Of a stretch of 64,000 nucleotides of DNA, positions 22,973-34,535 are shown piece after piece. Numbering within the stretch: position 1 is the stretch's first letter; each line of letters begins with the position of its first letter. The notes beneath the pieces are model-generated. The model was given only the letters and a program-made list of their open reading frames with translations. It was not told the DNA's origin and did not search any database. Location of the stretch: the NCBI GenBank assembly GCA_025506515.1, contig CM046451.1:39828595-39892594 (forward strand), given 5' to 3'. Made by a program: the position numbers and the translations under genes. The DNA comes from Flaveria trinervia (taxonomy: Eukaryota > Streptophyta > Magnoliopsida > Asterales > Asteraceae).

Positions 22973-25807
22973 ATGACCACTCCCTCCAATGATCCTCACA
23001 ATACTGGTTCCTCAACCAAGCCTCCTATGCTGGTTAGGAATGAGTATAACATATGGCAAAGACGTATGCTCCATCACCTGTCTGTTAACAGCGCAGGGTG
23101 TTGGACATCTGTGGTACATGGTCCACACAAGCCTATGGTGAATAACCCGGAAACCAATCAAATGGTTCCGAAGAGGAGGGAGCAATACTCAGATGAGGAT
23201 AAAAGTTGCTTGAGATTGATGCAAAAGCCCATGGAATTCTGGCCATGGCTTTGCCCAATGAAATCTATTCTGGGCTAATGCATCATGAAACTGCCCATGA
23301 CCTCTGGATTGCTTTGAAAGAACAATTTGGAGGAACTGATGAGGTCTTGGCAAATAATAGAGAAATTCTTGCCCAACAATATGAGACATTCTCTCATAGA
23401 AAGGGTGAGACACTGACTCAACAATATGAGCGGTTTTCTTGTTTGATCTCTGAACTAAAAATGGTCAAACTTGAATACACCAATATTCAGATGAATAACA
23501 GATTTCTCAGATCACTGCCTGAGAGATGGGACACATATACTATTGTCCTACGCTCCAGTGCAAGTTTGGACAAACTATCTCTCACCCAACTCCATGGGAA
23601 ATTGCTCACTTTTGAGAGAGAGATAGAACAGAAGAGAAAGCTGTCTTCATCTGGAAAACTCACTGAAGACTTTATACAAGGCAACACTGCCTTGGTGGGT
23701 CATGAGTCAGAATATGCTGCATCTGAATGCCAGTATGATGAGCATATTAATTTCTCTTCGAGCACTTCTAATTCTGCATTTGTAAGTGTTGATGCCAGTT
23801 TACTGGAGGTAATAATGACAATTTATTTCATTATGGATGATCTCAAGGGGATTGCTGATGATGACTTAGAAGAGATGGATATTTTGAGCCAAATGGCCTT
23901 GATAAATATCAGATCTCAGAAGTTCTACAAAAGAACTGGAAGAAAATTCCCAGGACTCTCTGGCAAAACCAAAGTTGGTTTTGACAAGAGCAAGTTGAGG
24001 TGTCACAAATGCCAACGGCTTGGACACTTTGCAAGAGAGTGTAGATCAACTGGATCAAACTCTACTGCACCTTTCTGACTTTCCTGGCAACAGTCAACAA
24101 ACAGAGGGCAACATCCTGTCACATCTAGTCATCATCCTCAACAACAATCTCCGGCATATTTTGTTCCTCAGGGTCAAATGCCTTATCAGTACCCTTGTTA
24201 TTACATGCCACAGTCAAGTCAAGTTCAAGTTCCTATGACACCACAACCTCATGCATTACCAGAAACTCAGCCTTCCCTATCTCATCAACAACCTTCATCT
24301 CAACAACACAGCTTCTTCACCCCAGGAGTTGTTGACTGGAGCAGTTTACCAGATGACTTGTCTGGTCATGATCAACTGTTCTCAGGTGCTGGTCAACATG
24401 GTGGTGACAGTCCCTTTGGGAATCTAGCTCTTATGGCTTGGAGTCTGCTGATACTTCATCCTCCAATGCCTCTACACCACAGGTATCACAGGTATCCTCT
24501 GAGGCAAAAGCCAAATTATGTTCTGAACAATGCATAGCAGCATTTGCTTCCATTAGAGAAGCAAATGTAGCTTTAATTAATAAGAACATTGAGCTAGAAC
24601 AAGTAATTTCCAAAAACAAAGCTGAGTTTGAGTTTGTGCTCAAAGATAAAAATGATGAGGTTTATAAACTGAATTGCAAAATAATTGATGATAAGGCTAG
24701 AGAAGATGTACTTTAGAGAAGTACAAAGATCTCAAAGAAACCCTTGCAGTTACCCAGGTCGAGTGTGATAGATGGGTACAATCATGCAAAGGTTTTGAAA
24801 TGCTTCTTAGTAAGCAATCTGCTTCAAATGTGAAGTTTGGAATTGGTTACAATCACACTGCTCCACCTACAGATTTTACCCCAAGAGCAGAGGTAGAATC
24901 TGATGGTGAGAGTGATAACCAATCCATCAAGTCATGTGATCTACCTTCTGATACAGCACAATCAGAAGTAGCAGTCAGTATCAAGTCCTCTTTGAACCTA
25001 TCAGCTGATGTTGATGGTCCAAATGCTGACATTCACATGATCAATAAGTTGATCAACTCAGGAGTCAATCCTGAAGGTCCTGAAAGGACTGGAGAGCAGG
25101 ATTCAACTCCTGAAGTTCAAACTTCAACTGCTGTCAGTACTGAAGAGAAGAAAACTGGCAGTAGAAAGAGTTTGAAGACTACTAAAGATGCTGTCAAGAA
25201 AGCAACCAATGCTTCCAAAGCATTGAAGAACAAGTCTTCTGTTGCTTCACCATCTTTAGTTGATGATCAACCTAAGATGAAGAAGAAACCATGTGAAGTA
25301 TGTGGTTTGTTCAATCATCTTACAGATGATTGTTGGTACAAAAGAGGTTCCAAACTCAAACAAAAGGAAGAAATTAATGAGAAAATGGTAAAAATGAAAA
25401 TGAGTTTGAGACCACATTTGTATCAGCAACATCAAATCCTGTAACCCTTAAGTCCTTAAAGCAATCCAAAAAGGAAGGAGTTAAACAGGTGACAGAGGAG
25501 GGTGCTCAAAAGAAGAAGGTGCAACATAGGACCTTATCTAACTCCACTAGCAATGTGTCTGATGAGCTGAAAGCTTTATCACAAAAACAGACACAGCTGG
25601 TGATGATGGTACAACATCTGTTGGGTAGAGTTAACCAACTAGATTCTCCTATGTTGAAACCACAGAAAAGGAGGTCTAAGCCAAAGGACTCCTCTTGCAC
25701 CATCTTCTTCCTCTCAGGCTGTTGTTACAAATAAACATGCTAGTTTACCATCTATTGATGAGACCAGGCCCAAAACCAAAAAGGTTTGGGTCTCTAAAAC
25801 TAACTGA
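22973..25807 (+). pseudogene. E2 gag, copy 2
   Basis: Same architecture as copy 1: start MTTPSNDPHN at 22973, knuckle 1 at 24001-24042, Gln/Pro-rich linker, coiled region with EANVALINKN (about 24560-24715), knuckle 2 at 25292-25333, and stop TGA at 25805-25807. The open segment 24800-25444 is longer than in copy 1, because copy 1 lost a base near 16071. Copy 2 in turn has its own losses, near 23203 (GATAAAAG against GATAAAAAG), 23810-23830, 24075 and 25401. Both copies share a stop near 24714-24716 (15793-15795 in copy 1), so that break predates the duplication or reflects a common error. Confidence 0.88.
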
Positions 25808-25823
25808 TTGTTTATTATTGCAG
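25805..25823 (+). promoter_or_regulatory. gag/pol junction, copy 2
   Basis: TGA, T-rich tract and TTGCAG|G are identical in layout to 16885-16903. Pol is again in the +1 frame. Agreement of both copies shows that the stop and frame change are not a random sequencing error. Confidence 0.55.
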
Positions 25824-28800
25824 GTTTCAACATGCCAAAATAGCATCTGGTATGTAGACAGTGGGGGATCCATGCACATGACTGGGAACATCTCTCTTCT
25901 TCATGACTACTCTCAAGGAAAGAAGGGATTTGTTTCTTTTGGCAATGATGCTAGGGGTTACATCATCGGTAAGGGCTTTGTCTCCAATGGAGAAATCAAA
26001 TTTGATGATGTTAATCATGTGGAAAATCTCAAGTACAACCTCTTGAGTGTCAGTCAAATGTGTGATAAAGGCCATGTTGCCCTTTTCACAAGTCAAAACT
26101 GTAGGATTCTGTCATCCAAAGTTTTGCCCTTGATTGACAAGGTGTTGGATGATCACACTCTCCTGAAAGCCAACAGGACAGGAAGAGTGTATGCCTTAGA
26201 TCTCTCTAAGAAGATAGATCTCAAAGGCAATCCTTGCCTATTTTCCAAAGCCTCTTTTCAAGAATCTAAACTATGGCACAGGAGGCTTGGTCATGTTAAT
26301 CTCAAAAACATGAATCAGCTTAGCCACAATAGTTTAGTCAGAGGCTTACCAATAAAGGAGTTCCACTGTGATGAAACTTGCACTGCTTGTTTAAAAGGAA
26401 AACAGCACAAGGTCTCATTTCCTCCTATTGAAGTGTCCAAGTCCACTGCCTGCTTACAATTACTGCATATGGATCTATTTGGTCCTGTGAGAGTAATGAG
26501 CATGGCAAAGAAGAAAAATACTGTGGTAATTGTGGATGATTACTCCAGATTTGTATGGACTTTCTTTCTACACTCAAAGGATGAGGCTGCTCAGAAGATT
26601 ATCCACTTTGTGCTGTACATTGAGAAGCAGTATTCCCTTCCAGTCAAGTGTATTAGGAGTGATAATGGAACTGAGTTCAGAAATCATACACTTGATGACT
26701 TCTATCTCTCAAAGGGAATCAAAAGGCAGTTCAGCATTCCAAGGACTCCGGAACAAAATGGAGTAGTGGAGAGAAAGAACAGGACCCTCATTGAAGCTGC
26801 AAGGTCCATGCTGGCTGACTCAGGTTTGCCATTGACCTTTTGGGCCGAAGCTGTCAACACAGCTTGTTATGTGCAAAATAGAGTTTTAGTAAATCAGAGG
26901 TTGATGAAGACTCCATATGAAGTTCTCCATCATTTGGCTCCACTGATTTCATTTTTCAAAGCATTTGGGTGTCCCTGTTTTATTCTCAACACAAAGGATC
27001 AACTCCACAAATTTGATCCTAAGGTGGATGCAGGATACTTTGTTGGTTATTCATCTACTTGCAAGCATACAGAGTCTTCAACTGCAGAACAAAGATTGTT
27101 GAAGAAACTCTACATGTTAAGTTTAATGAATCTCCAAAGGACAAGATTCCACAAAGTCCTGTGGAGTTATTTGATCTGGACATACTGCAATATGTTCCTT
27201 ATCAAACTCCTGCTGTTGCTCCTGTCAACAGTTCACCACCTGGTGGTACTGCTGATGATGATGATGATTGCAGTACTCACCTCTTCAGGTTTAGTGATCA
27301 GCTGCCTGATTCAACTAGACCTGATGTTCCTGTAGCGCCAGTAGCACCATCCACAACAAATGCTGATGAGATTTCTTCGAATTCAACTTCCTTTGAATTA
27401 CCATCCACTGATTGGTTTCAAGGAAATGATTCACCATCACCATCTGTTGCTGCTGAACCGGCTACAAACACTTGCACAGATCTCATTGTGTATCAAGATC
27501 TGAAGAATCACCCCATGTCTCAAATCATTGGTGATATCACTGCTGGTGTATCAACAAGAAGTCAATTGTCAAATTTCTGCTTCTATGCTCTCTTCATCAG
27601 TCAGCAAGAGCCAAAGAATTATCACATTGCTTTAAAGGACAATGGATGGGTTGATGCCATGCAGCTTGAGCTTCTTCAGTTCAAGAAACAGCAAGTGTGG
27701 GAACTGGTTCCTCTACCTCCAGGTAAGTGTGCAATAGGCACTAAATGGGTGTTTAGGAACAAAACTGATGAAAATGGGCTTATTGTTAAGAACAAGGCCA
27801 GACTGGTTGTTCAGGGGTTTGCACAAGAAGAAGGTATTGATTATGATGAAACCTTTGCCCCTGTAGCCAGACTGGAAGCAATTCGATTGTTTTTAGCTTA
27901 TGCTGCTTATCAAAAACTTAAAGTCTTTCAAATGGATGTCAAAAGTGCATTTTTGTATGGAAAAGTTAAAGAAGAGGTTTATGTATGTCAACCTCCAGGC
28001 TTTGAGGACAACAAACATCCTAATTGGGTGTATAAGCTTGATAAAGCTCTTTATGGGTTAAAACAAGCTCCCAGAGCCTGGTATGAGACATTATCAAACT
28101 TTCTTCTGGAAAACAATTTCACTAGAGGCTCCATAGACAAGACTTTATTTATTAAGAAAGCTGGGCAGCATAATCTACTTGTTCAAATTATGTAGATGAT
28201 ATATTTTTGCATCCTCTGATCCAAAGTTGTGTGATGCCTTTACAAAGTTGATGCAACAGAAGTTTGAAATGAGTGCCATGGGAGAATTACAGTTCTTTCT
28301 GGGGTTGCAAATCAAACAAAAGGCTGATGGAATTTTATTCATCAATCCAAATATACAAAAGATCTTTTGCAAAAGTTTGATTTACAAAACTGTAAGCCCT
28401 GTTCTACTCCCATGAGCAGCACCACACAACTGGACTCAGATCAGAAAGGTAAAGTGGTTGATGAAACACTTTACAGATGTATGATTGGGTCCTTGATGTA
28501 TTTAACAGCTTCTAGACCAGATATTATGTTTGCTACATGTGTTTGTGCTAGATTCAGGCTGCACCTAAAGAGTCTCATCTGATTGCAGTCAAGAGGATCT
28601 TTAGATATCTGCAAGGCACTCCATCTCTAGGTTTATGGTACTCTACCAGACATTCTGGTAAATTAGTTGCTTTTTCTGACAGTGACTATGCAGGGTGTAA
28701 GTTGACCAGGAAATCAACTTCTGGTGGATGTCAATTCCTAGGCAACTGCTTAATTTCTTGGCAGAGCAAGAAACAGACCTCAGTTGCTACATCCACTGCG

Positions 28801-29129
28801 GAAGCAGAGTACATTGCTGCTGCAAGCTGTACATCTCAGGTACTCTGGCTTCAAAACCAACTTTTGGATTATGGCATTACAGAGACTAAGACTCCATTGT
28901 TAATGGATAGTGCTTCAGCTCTTTGCATTGTCAAAAATCCAGTCCAGCACTCTAGGACCAAACATATAGAGATCAGACATCATTTTATAAGAGATTGTTT
29001 TGAAAAAGGTCTGATTGATCCTAAGTTTGTGCCCAGTGCTGATGAGCTTGCAGACATTTTTACTAAGCCTTGGATAGTTCAACTTTCCAAAACCTGGTGT
29101 TAAGGCTTGGTATGCTGCAGCTAGAATAG
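25808..29129 (+). pseudogene. E2 pol (PR-INT-RT-RH), copy 2
   Basis: Protease DSG is at 25857-25865. GAG-pre-integrase and the whole integrase are open in one frame from 25695 to 27335, with catalytic D,D,E codons at 26472, 26661 and 26769 (HMDLFGP, RSDNGTEF, VVERKN). The frame then shifts near 27060; 27059-28195 carries the linker and the first half of reverse transcriptase. YVDD at 28189-28200 follows a one-base loss relative to copy 1. RNase H (28702-29103) is shifted near its end (TKPW instead of TKPL) and the homologous stop is at 29127-29129. The integrase half is better preserved here, the RT-RH half in copy 1. Confidence 0.92.
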
Positions 29130-29884
29130 GTGACAACTACTGATGATCTCAGTAATTCATATTGATGATCATGAGTGCCTGTCACATATAAGTACTGATG
29201 AGCTCTTTTAACCTCAGTACTTTTTATACTACTGAAGGCTAAAAGTTCTCACAAGTACTGAAGTACTTCATCTGCTCTAAACTACTGAAGTAGTTACAAC
29301 TACTGATGCAGTCATAACTACTGCATTCAGTAAAAACAGATAAGTACTGATGTCCTATGAAACAACTGAAATCAGCCATAAAGACTGATGAATGTGTTGA
29401 GGACAGTTTGAAACAGCTGAAAAGCTAAGAATTGACGAAAACAGCTGAAGAGAACTTTCTCCTCAGTCGTTTGTACCACTGCTGTTTCATTTTAAACAAC
29501 TGAAGCAAAACCACGTCTTCAGCAGTTTTATAACTACTGATGACCAATACCAAGTCTTCAGTTGTTTACAACAGCTGATGACAAAACCACTGCTTCAGTA
29601 GTTTCATAACTACTGCTGACAAACACCATGTCCTCAGTTGTTTCAATCACCTGAAGTCAAAACCACGGTCTTCAGTAGTTTTCTAAACTACTGATGCCTA
29701 ACACCGCGACTTCAGCTGTTTCAACGTCTGAAAGGATAATACCATGTCAACGGTCGTTTAAAACTACTGATGACTAACACCACATCCTTCAGGCGTTTCA
29801 TCACCGTACCCTATATATACCTTAACCTGAGCTCTCCATGCTTTATCTTCTTCAAACCTAACGTTCCTCTCCAAAAAAATTTCC
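29130..29884 (+). promoter_or_regulatory. E2 pol to third-ORF spacer, copy 2
   Basis: This has the same hairpin array as 20214-20966, ending at a TATA-like CTATATATAC at 29811-29820, about 65 bp before the third-ORF ATG at 29885. Small substitutions and indels relative to copy 1 leave the tandem layout intact. Confidence 0.65.
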
Positions 29885-32800
29885 ATGGCGTCTATGCAAA
29901 TTAAACCGCGACACAACTGTGTTGCCTACCTCACAAAATCGCCGATCTGGACTAAGTTCGATACTGCTATCGATCTTATGGTTCAGTCCCAATACAACAA
30001 GGCATTCCTTCTGAACCCCGTTTTACATACCGAATCCTTGAACCAATTTTGGATGAACGTTAATGTCACTACTGAGGAGAGCAACACACATCCCTCCGGT
30101 CAGTCGTCAACCACAAAGAAGTAGTGATTACTCCTGCAACAATCCGTAAAATTCTTCAACTGAGTGATGCTACCTCTCCTGCTGGATATCCGAAGGGCAC
30201 TAGATCTATCATTTGCTCAGCATGGATATCAAGGTGATCTCACTGCCACCACCATCATGAAGAAACACTTTAATGACGCTGAGCGCCTGATCTTTCACAT
30301 GGTCAATGTATGTTTGGCCCCTAAGACATCGTCTTGGGATCAAATGTCCACCAAATGGCAGCAGGTAATGTATTCTATCCTTGAGCAACAACCACTGAAT
30401 TTTTCAGAATTAATATTTTCAGAGCTCAAAGATATGGCTCAAAAACTAACTGCCAACCGTTGGATACTCTATCCACGGTTCATAATGGCCATTATAATAG
30501 ACCAGCTTAATGCTGAGGGACTTGTTGGCTTGGGAGTCCCTGCTACGGCTGTTTTGCCAGAAGTATACTCCCGGCACAACTCCGACCGGACACTCAAACT
30601 GGCTGCCAAGCTGCGAAAACCCACGCAGCTGGAACCCACAGCCACCACCTCCAAATCCAATGTCCCCACCAAACTCACCAAAAAGAAACCCAAAATGGCT
30701 ACTCAGGGAATTGAGTCCCCTGAGGATGCTCCTGCACAACAAACGCAGGATATATCCACTAGTCCAAACCCCCTAGTGGATACCATGACTCCTCCAGCCA
30801 CAGCCGCTCAGGCTTCCTCTCAACAGGAGCCTGCAGCAACCCAAGGGGCACCTACTTATCTGGGATCTTCCTCACTTGAGGAGATTGCCATTGAAGAGCA
30901 CCATCCACCCCAGGTGCACACTGCTTCTACCCACGTACCCCAAACAACCGCCCCTCACAGCCCAACTTTAATAGTTGCTCAAGTGCTGACTCAATTGCAC
31001 TCCTCACCCCCTCCCCAGAAACCACTTATTACTGGGAATACCTCTACAATTGAGGGGGAGGAACACAGTGCATCTGAGAACCCACAGCACAGGGGTTTCC
31101 CAATTCTATCTCCTGGTGTAGAGAAGGAGCTTAGAATATCTAGTGAGGCTGCCACCTCCTCTGACTCAGCACATGACCAGAGTGAGGCTGGTAACATTGC
31201 TAAGACCTCCCTAGAGGCAACAGCTGCTGATGGACATTGTCCTGAGGCTGGAAGTCCCCAGTACCAAGCACAAGGGGCACATGCACCAACTGGTCTACAC
31301 CCATTGCATGTTCATCCTGCTCTAAGCAGGAGGTCAGGTGATTCAGTATCAACTGATGATGACCTGAGCTTCTTCTTCGATGTAGTTGCTCAAAACACCA
31401 TTCTAGAGGATGAGGTTAGCAGACTCAAAGAGCTGCTGGCCAAGATGTCTCAGGATGCAAGTCCATCTGCCACCCTCATACACCCACAGATGGCACCTTC
31501 CCTTGAAGGTTTCCCAAATACAGAGCCACCCCAAAATCAACCACCTGCCTCGCTTCAGGCCCTACTTCTCAGGAACAGAACCCTCCTGAGCAACTAGGTG
31601 CTGCACTCAAAAATTCCCTCCCTCTCATCACCCCTAATTACTGATATAGTGATCAAAGCCCTTGATGAGAGGCTTTCCTCAACATTACAGCCCTGGTTGA
31701 TGCTGCTGTCCACAAGACTCTTTCTGCGGTCTCAACCCCTTCCTCCAATGCAACCAAAAAGGGGGAGAGTCCTGCAGTGAAAGAACAGAAGAGGAAAAGA
31801 TCCGAGGGAAAGAAGAAGCGAAGCAAGCCCAAAAGGATAAAGAACAGCAACCAATGCTCACCTACAAGCGAAAGAAAGGTGCTGATGAGTACATTGCTGA
31901 AGATAAAGCCTTGGAGCTACTGATAAAAGAGGCTGATGCCGAACACAGTAGATCAATGGACAACATCATTGATCAGCTGTTCAGGCAAGGTCATGACACC
32001 AACAACTTGACTCTGAGATTCGACGACTAGAGATTGAAGAAATCCAGAATAGATGGGCAAGTTATGAAGTGTTAGAAAGAGAAAGGCTAGAAATCATGAT
32101 AAGATTTATTGCAAAATATCTTGGAAGATCAATGATTGAGATCAAAGCTTGGTCCAGGGACAGTATCTTGGCAATCACCACCAAGATCTGTTCGTCTGAA
32201 GCATACACTAAGGGGCTTGTTATTGAAGCTTTGAATGAAGTGGGTGCTGGGAGCAGGACTGAGCTAGCAAAGCAATCAAAAGCCACACTCACCTCAAGGA
32301 TGCTAGCACAGCCTGTCAACATTCCCACACCAAAACCACCCAAAACACAACCCACCAAACCAACTCCCTTTCCCTCAAAACCCATAGCCGATGATATACC
32401 CTGAAGAAGAAGAAGAAGGATATTGAGGCTAGAAGAAGATGAAGAAGATGATGAAGACAGGCTGCTGCTATCAGCTGTGATTCAGTTGCCTAAGGCCACA
32501 AGTCACTCCTCAGCAATTACTCCTGAAGTCCAGAGACAAATGGTTAAAGTGAAGCTAGAAGAAGAAGAGCTTCATAAACAGCATGATGAGGAATTGCTGA
32601 AGAGAGTTGACAAAGCTTATGCAGCCACATCTTCCATCATCAATATGAAGGAGCAAGCCCTCAGACTTTACACTCTCAGGCATACCTTTCAATATCAAAA
32701 GGAAAGAGTGAGGATTTGGCCTGATCCCAGGGTCTCTCACAGAATTCATAAGAACAATATACCTCGGAGATACATTGGCCAGGTGAAAAAGATCGTAGAT

Positions 32801-33487
32801 GAAGTGATCTCTCTGGTCTTTGTAGTTTCACCCTGGGAAATCCTAGAAGACTTCAAGAAGGCCTACAAAGCTAATCTAACCCCTCAGAAGATGCTGGAAA
32901 ACAAAATAGTGAAAAAGGGGTTAGTTTACAAGAGGCTTGAGGAAGTCAGGAAAAATGAGCTCCAGTTGTTCCTAGAGGGTAATCACCCGGATGAGTTTGC
33001 TTACAGAGTAATAACAACTGTGGAGCTAAAGAATGGGAAACAGGCCAAATACCTGTCTGAGTATTATGGGCCGGAATCATTGTTTGAAGGAGGTGCTGAA
33101 GAGCTAACCATGGAGGAACAAATCACCTTCCTTGAGGCCTACACAAGAGAGTCGTACAGACTCATTGGGGGAAGTGAATCTCATGAATGGGATAACAACT
33201 CTGTGTCCAGTTCCCCAAAACAGAGTTCCCATTCATACTCTGCCAAACAAATATTTGAGGTTCTTCCCAGGCCGGAGCGTACATGGGTCATCTTCTCTAC
33301 TGATCAAGAAGGAAAAAGACCAACATTTTTGCCATCAATAAGTGGGAGTATAAATAAGTTAGAGGTTTTGGCTGCATTGGTTCAGGGGGAGTTTGTTGGA
33401 CCAAAAGAACCAATGAGCCAAGATCAGAAAACCTCTAAGTCCCACACGGTATCACAACAACTGCTGAAAGCCTCATCAGTAGTTTGA
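29885..33487 (+). pseudogene. E2 third ORF, full-length copy
   Basis: This long ORF in the env-like position of a Sirevirus-type element spans about 1,170-1,200 codons with several frameshifts (near 30125, 31600, 31780-32070 and 32400). The N-terminal domain (29885-30550) has PRHN, QFW, a GYQGDL segment, SWDQM and YPRF, shared with the third ORFs of E3, H1 and H2. A Pro/Thr/Ser/Gln-rich linker follows (30600-31330). A strongly basic NLS-like region with KRKR, KKKR and KPKR lies at about 31776-31848. Glu-rich coiled coil and a C-terminal block with an RIWPDPR segment follow (32423-33390). The last frame reads through the polypurine tract into the LTR and stops at 33487. No signal peptide or membrane segment is visible. 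Function is unknown. Confidence 0.8.
33381..33393 (+). promoter_or_regulatory. E2 polypurine tract
   Basis: CAGGGGGAGTT directly precedes LTR3. Similar purine runs inside the third ORF at 31051-31061 and 31756-31768 may be additional tracts. Confidence 0.85.
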
Positions 33488-34284
33488 CAAGTGCTGAAGA
33501 CTTCAACAGCTGAAGATCAAGTGCTGAAGACCTTAACTGCTGAAGAACCAAAGTGCTGAAGTACAACAGCTGAAGAACACAAGTGCTGAAGCTGAAAGAC
33601 CGAAGTACTGAAGTACAACAGCTGAAGAGTTCACAAGTACTGAAGATCAACAACTGATGTACAAAGTCTGAAGACAAAGACTGAAGACATCAGCTGATGA
33701 TATCTACTGAAGTCATCAGCTGATGAAACGCCTGAAGGTCAAAGTCTGAAGATCAAGTACTGAAGCCTCAGTAGTTTGTCACAACTGCTGAAGAGTACTT
33801 CTTCAGTAGTTGTGATATCAGTAGTTTTATTTCTTTGTTTCAGTAGTTTTGTAAAACGACTGAAGAGCTTGTTCTTCAGTCGTTGTAGTTTCAGTAGTTT
33901 TATATTTTGTACTTAACTTGCTGATATGTTCTCAGTAGTTGTGAACATTTCAGTAGTTGTTAAGAATTAGTTATTTCTGTATTGGATCTGCCAGTTGTCA
34001 CTTTCCGTGATAACAGCAGTGACTGTTGCACTCTATATAAGGAGTGACAACTATTGTAATGATGGAGTGATATGAGCAATTGAATGGAATGATGATTGAT
34101 TCGATTAGAAATATTCTACATCTATAAACATTCCTAGAAATCAGAAATTCATATTCTCTCCCTATAACCGTATGCGATCTTAACGCTTACAAGTATCGAT
34201 TGCTTGCTACAATTTGTCTAATTCGTGTTTGTATTCCGCTGCTTTTATTCTGATACGTCAAACTTGTGATCACTGATCCTGTCA
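33394..34284 (+). mobile_element. E2 LTR3 (3' LTR)
   Basis: This 891-bp LTR runs from TGTTGGACC to CCTGTCA, nearly identical to LTR2, with a TATA box at 34031-34041. It is followed directly by TGATG and the rest of the E1 LTR. Confidence 0.94.
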
Positions 34285-34289
34285 TGATG
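34285..34289. repeat. E2 target-site duplication, right (TGATG)
   Basis: This is an exact match to 12921-12925. It fixes the outer ends of E2. Confidence 0.95.
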
Positions 34290-34535
34290 TTATTAACAAC
34301 TAAAATAACATTATAGATAATATCCATGAACAAAATATCCATATAAGTTGTTCTTTTCACATACAATTTATTAGCAAACCCATTATCTAAATTGGCATAA
34401 ATATTAATTGCATGATCACATCATCAATTAATACATGTGGTATTTGCTAACCTTGTTTTGGGGATGACCCGACTGGATCATGACGTACTAACCACATCAA
34501 TGTTCTATGTATCTTGGGCATAAAGAACCAAGACA
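34290..34535 (-). mobile_element. E1 5' LTR, second part (upstream U3)
   Basis: This continues the E1 LTR from where it breaks at 12925 and aligns with about 5773-6028 (CTAAAATAACATTATAG to GGCATAAAGAACC). The terminal bases are slightly altered (CCAAGACA against CCAACA), so the outer end may be 34533 or 34535. Confidence 0.88.

Larger units (their letters stand above)
12926..34284 (+). mobile_element. E2: Sirevirus-like copia element, tandemly duplicated
   Basis: The block has three LTRs (12926-13814, 21842-22735, 33394-34284) and two internal regions. Copy 1 (13815-21770) is truncated inside the third ORF. Copy 2 (22736-33393) is complete to the polypurine tract. Between the copies, 21771-21841 is E1 LTR sequence ending in TGATG. 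Corresponding points are 8,916 bp apart (12926 to 21842). The simplest reading is one insertion into the E1 LTR followed by a tandem duplication of 8.9 kb through microhomology. A single complete element would be 21842-34284 (12.4 kb). The element carries gag, pol and a long third ORF. Confidence 0.92.
5099..34535 (-). mobile_element. E1: Ty1/copia element split by E2
   Basis: E1 is a minus-strand copia element of a lineage distinct from its neighbours, with a short Gag, one CCHC knuckle and no third ORF. Left LTR is 5099-6028; right LTR is 12251-12925 continuing at 34290-34535. Without the 21.4-kb E2 insertion it would be about 8.1 kb. It has a polypurine tract beside the 3' LTR and a degenerate tRNA-Met-type primer-binding site beside the 5' LTR. 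It sits inside the third ORF of H1, which resumes on both sides. No convincing target-site duplication is visible (CATTA on the left, TCTCC or CATCT on the right, depending on the boundary chosen). Confidence 0.88.

Noticed and set aside
29885..30600. Annotating the third ORF as envelope or as a synaptobrevin/longin-like protein
   Set aside because: I see no signal peptide, membrane helix or SNARE motif. I recall such automatic names on similar plant proteins but cannot support them from this sequence.
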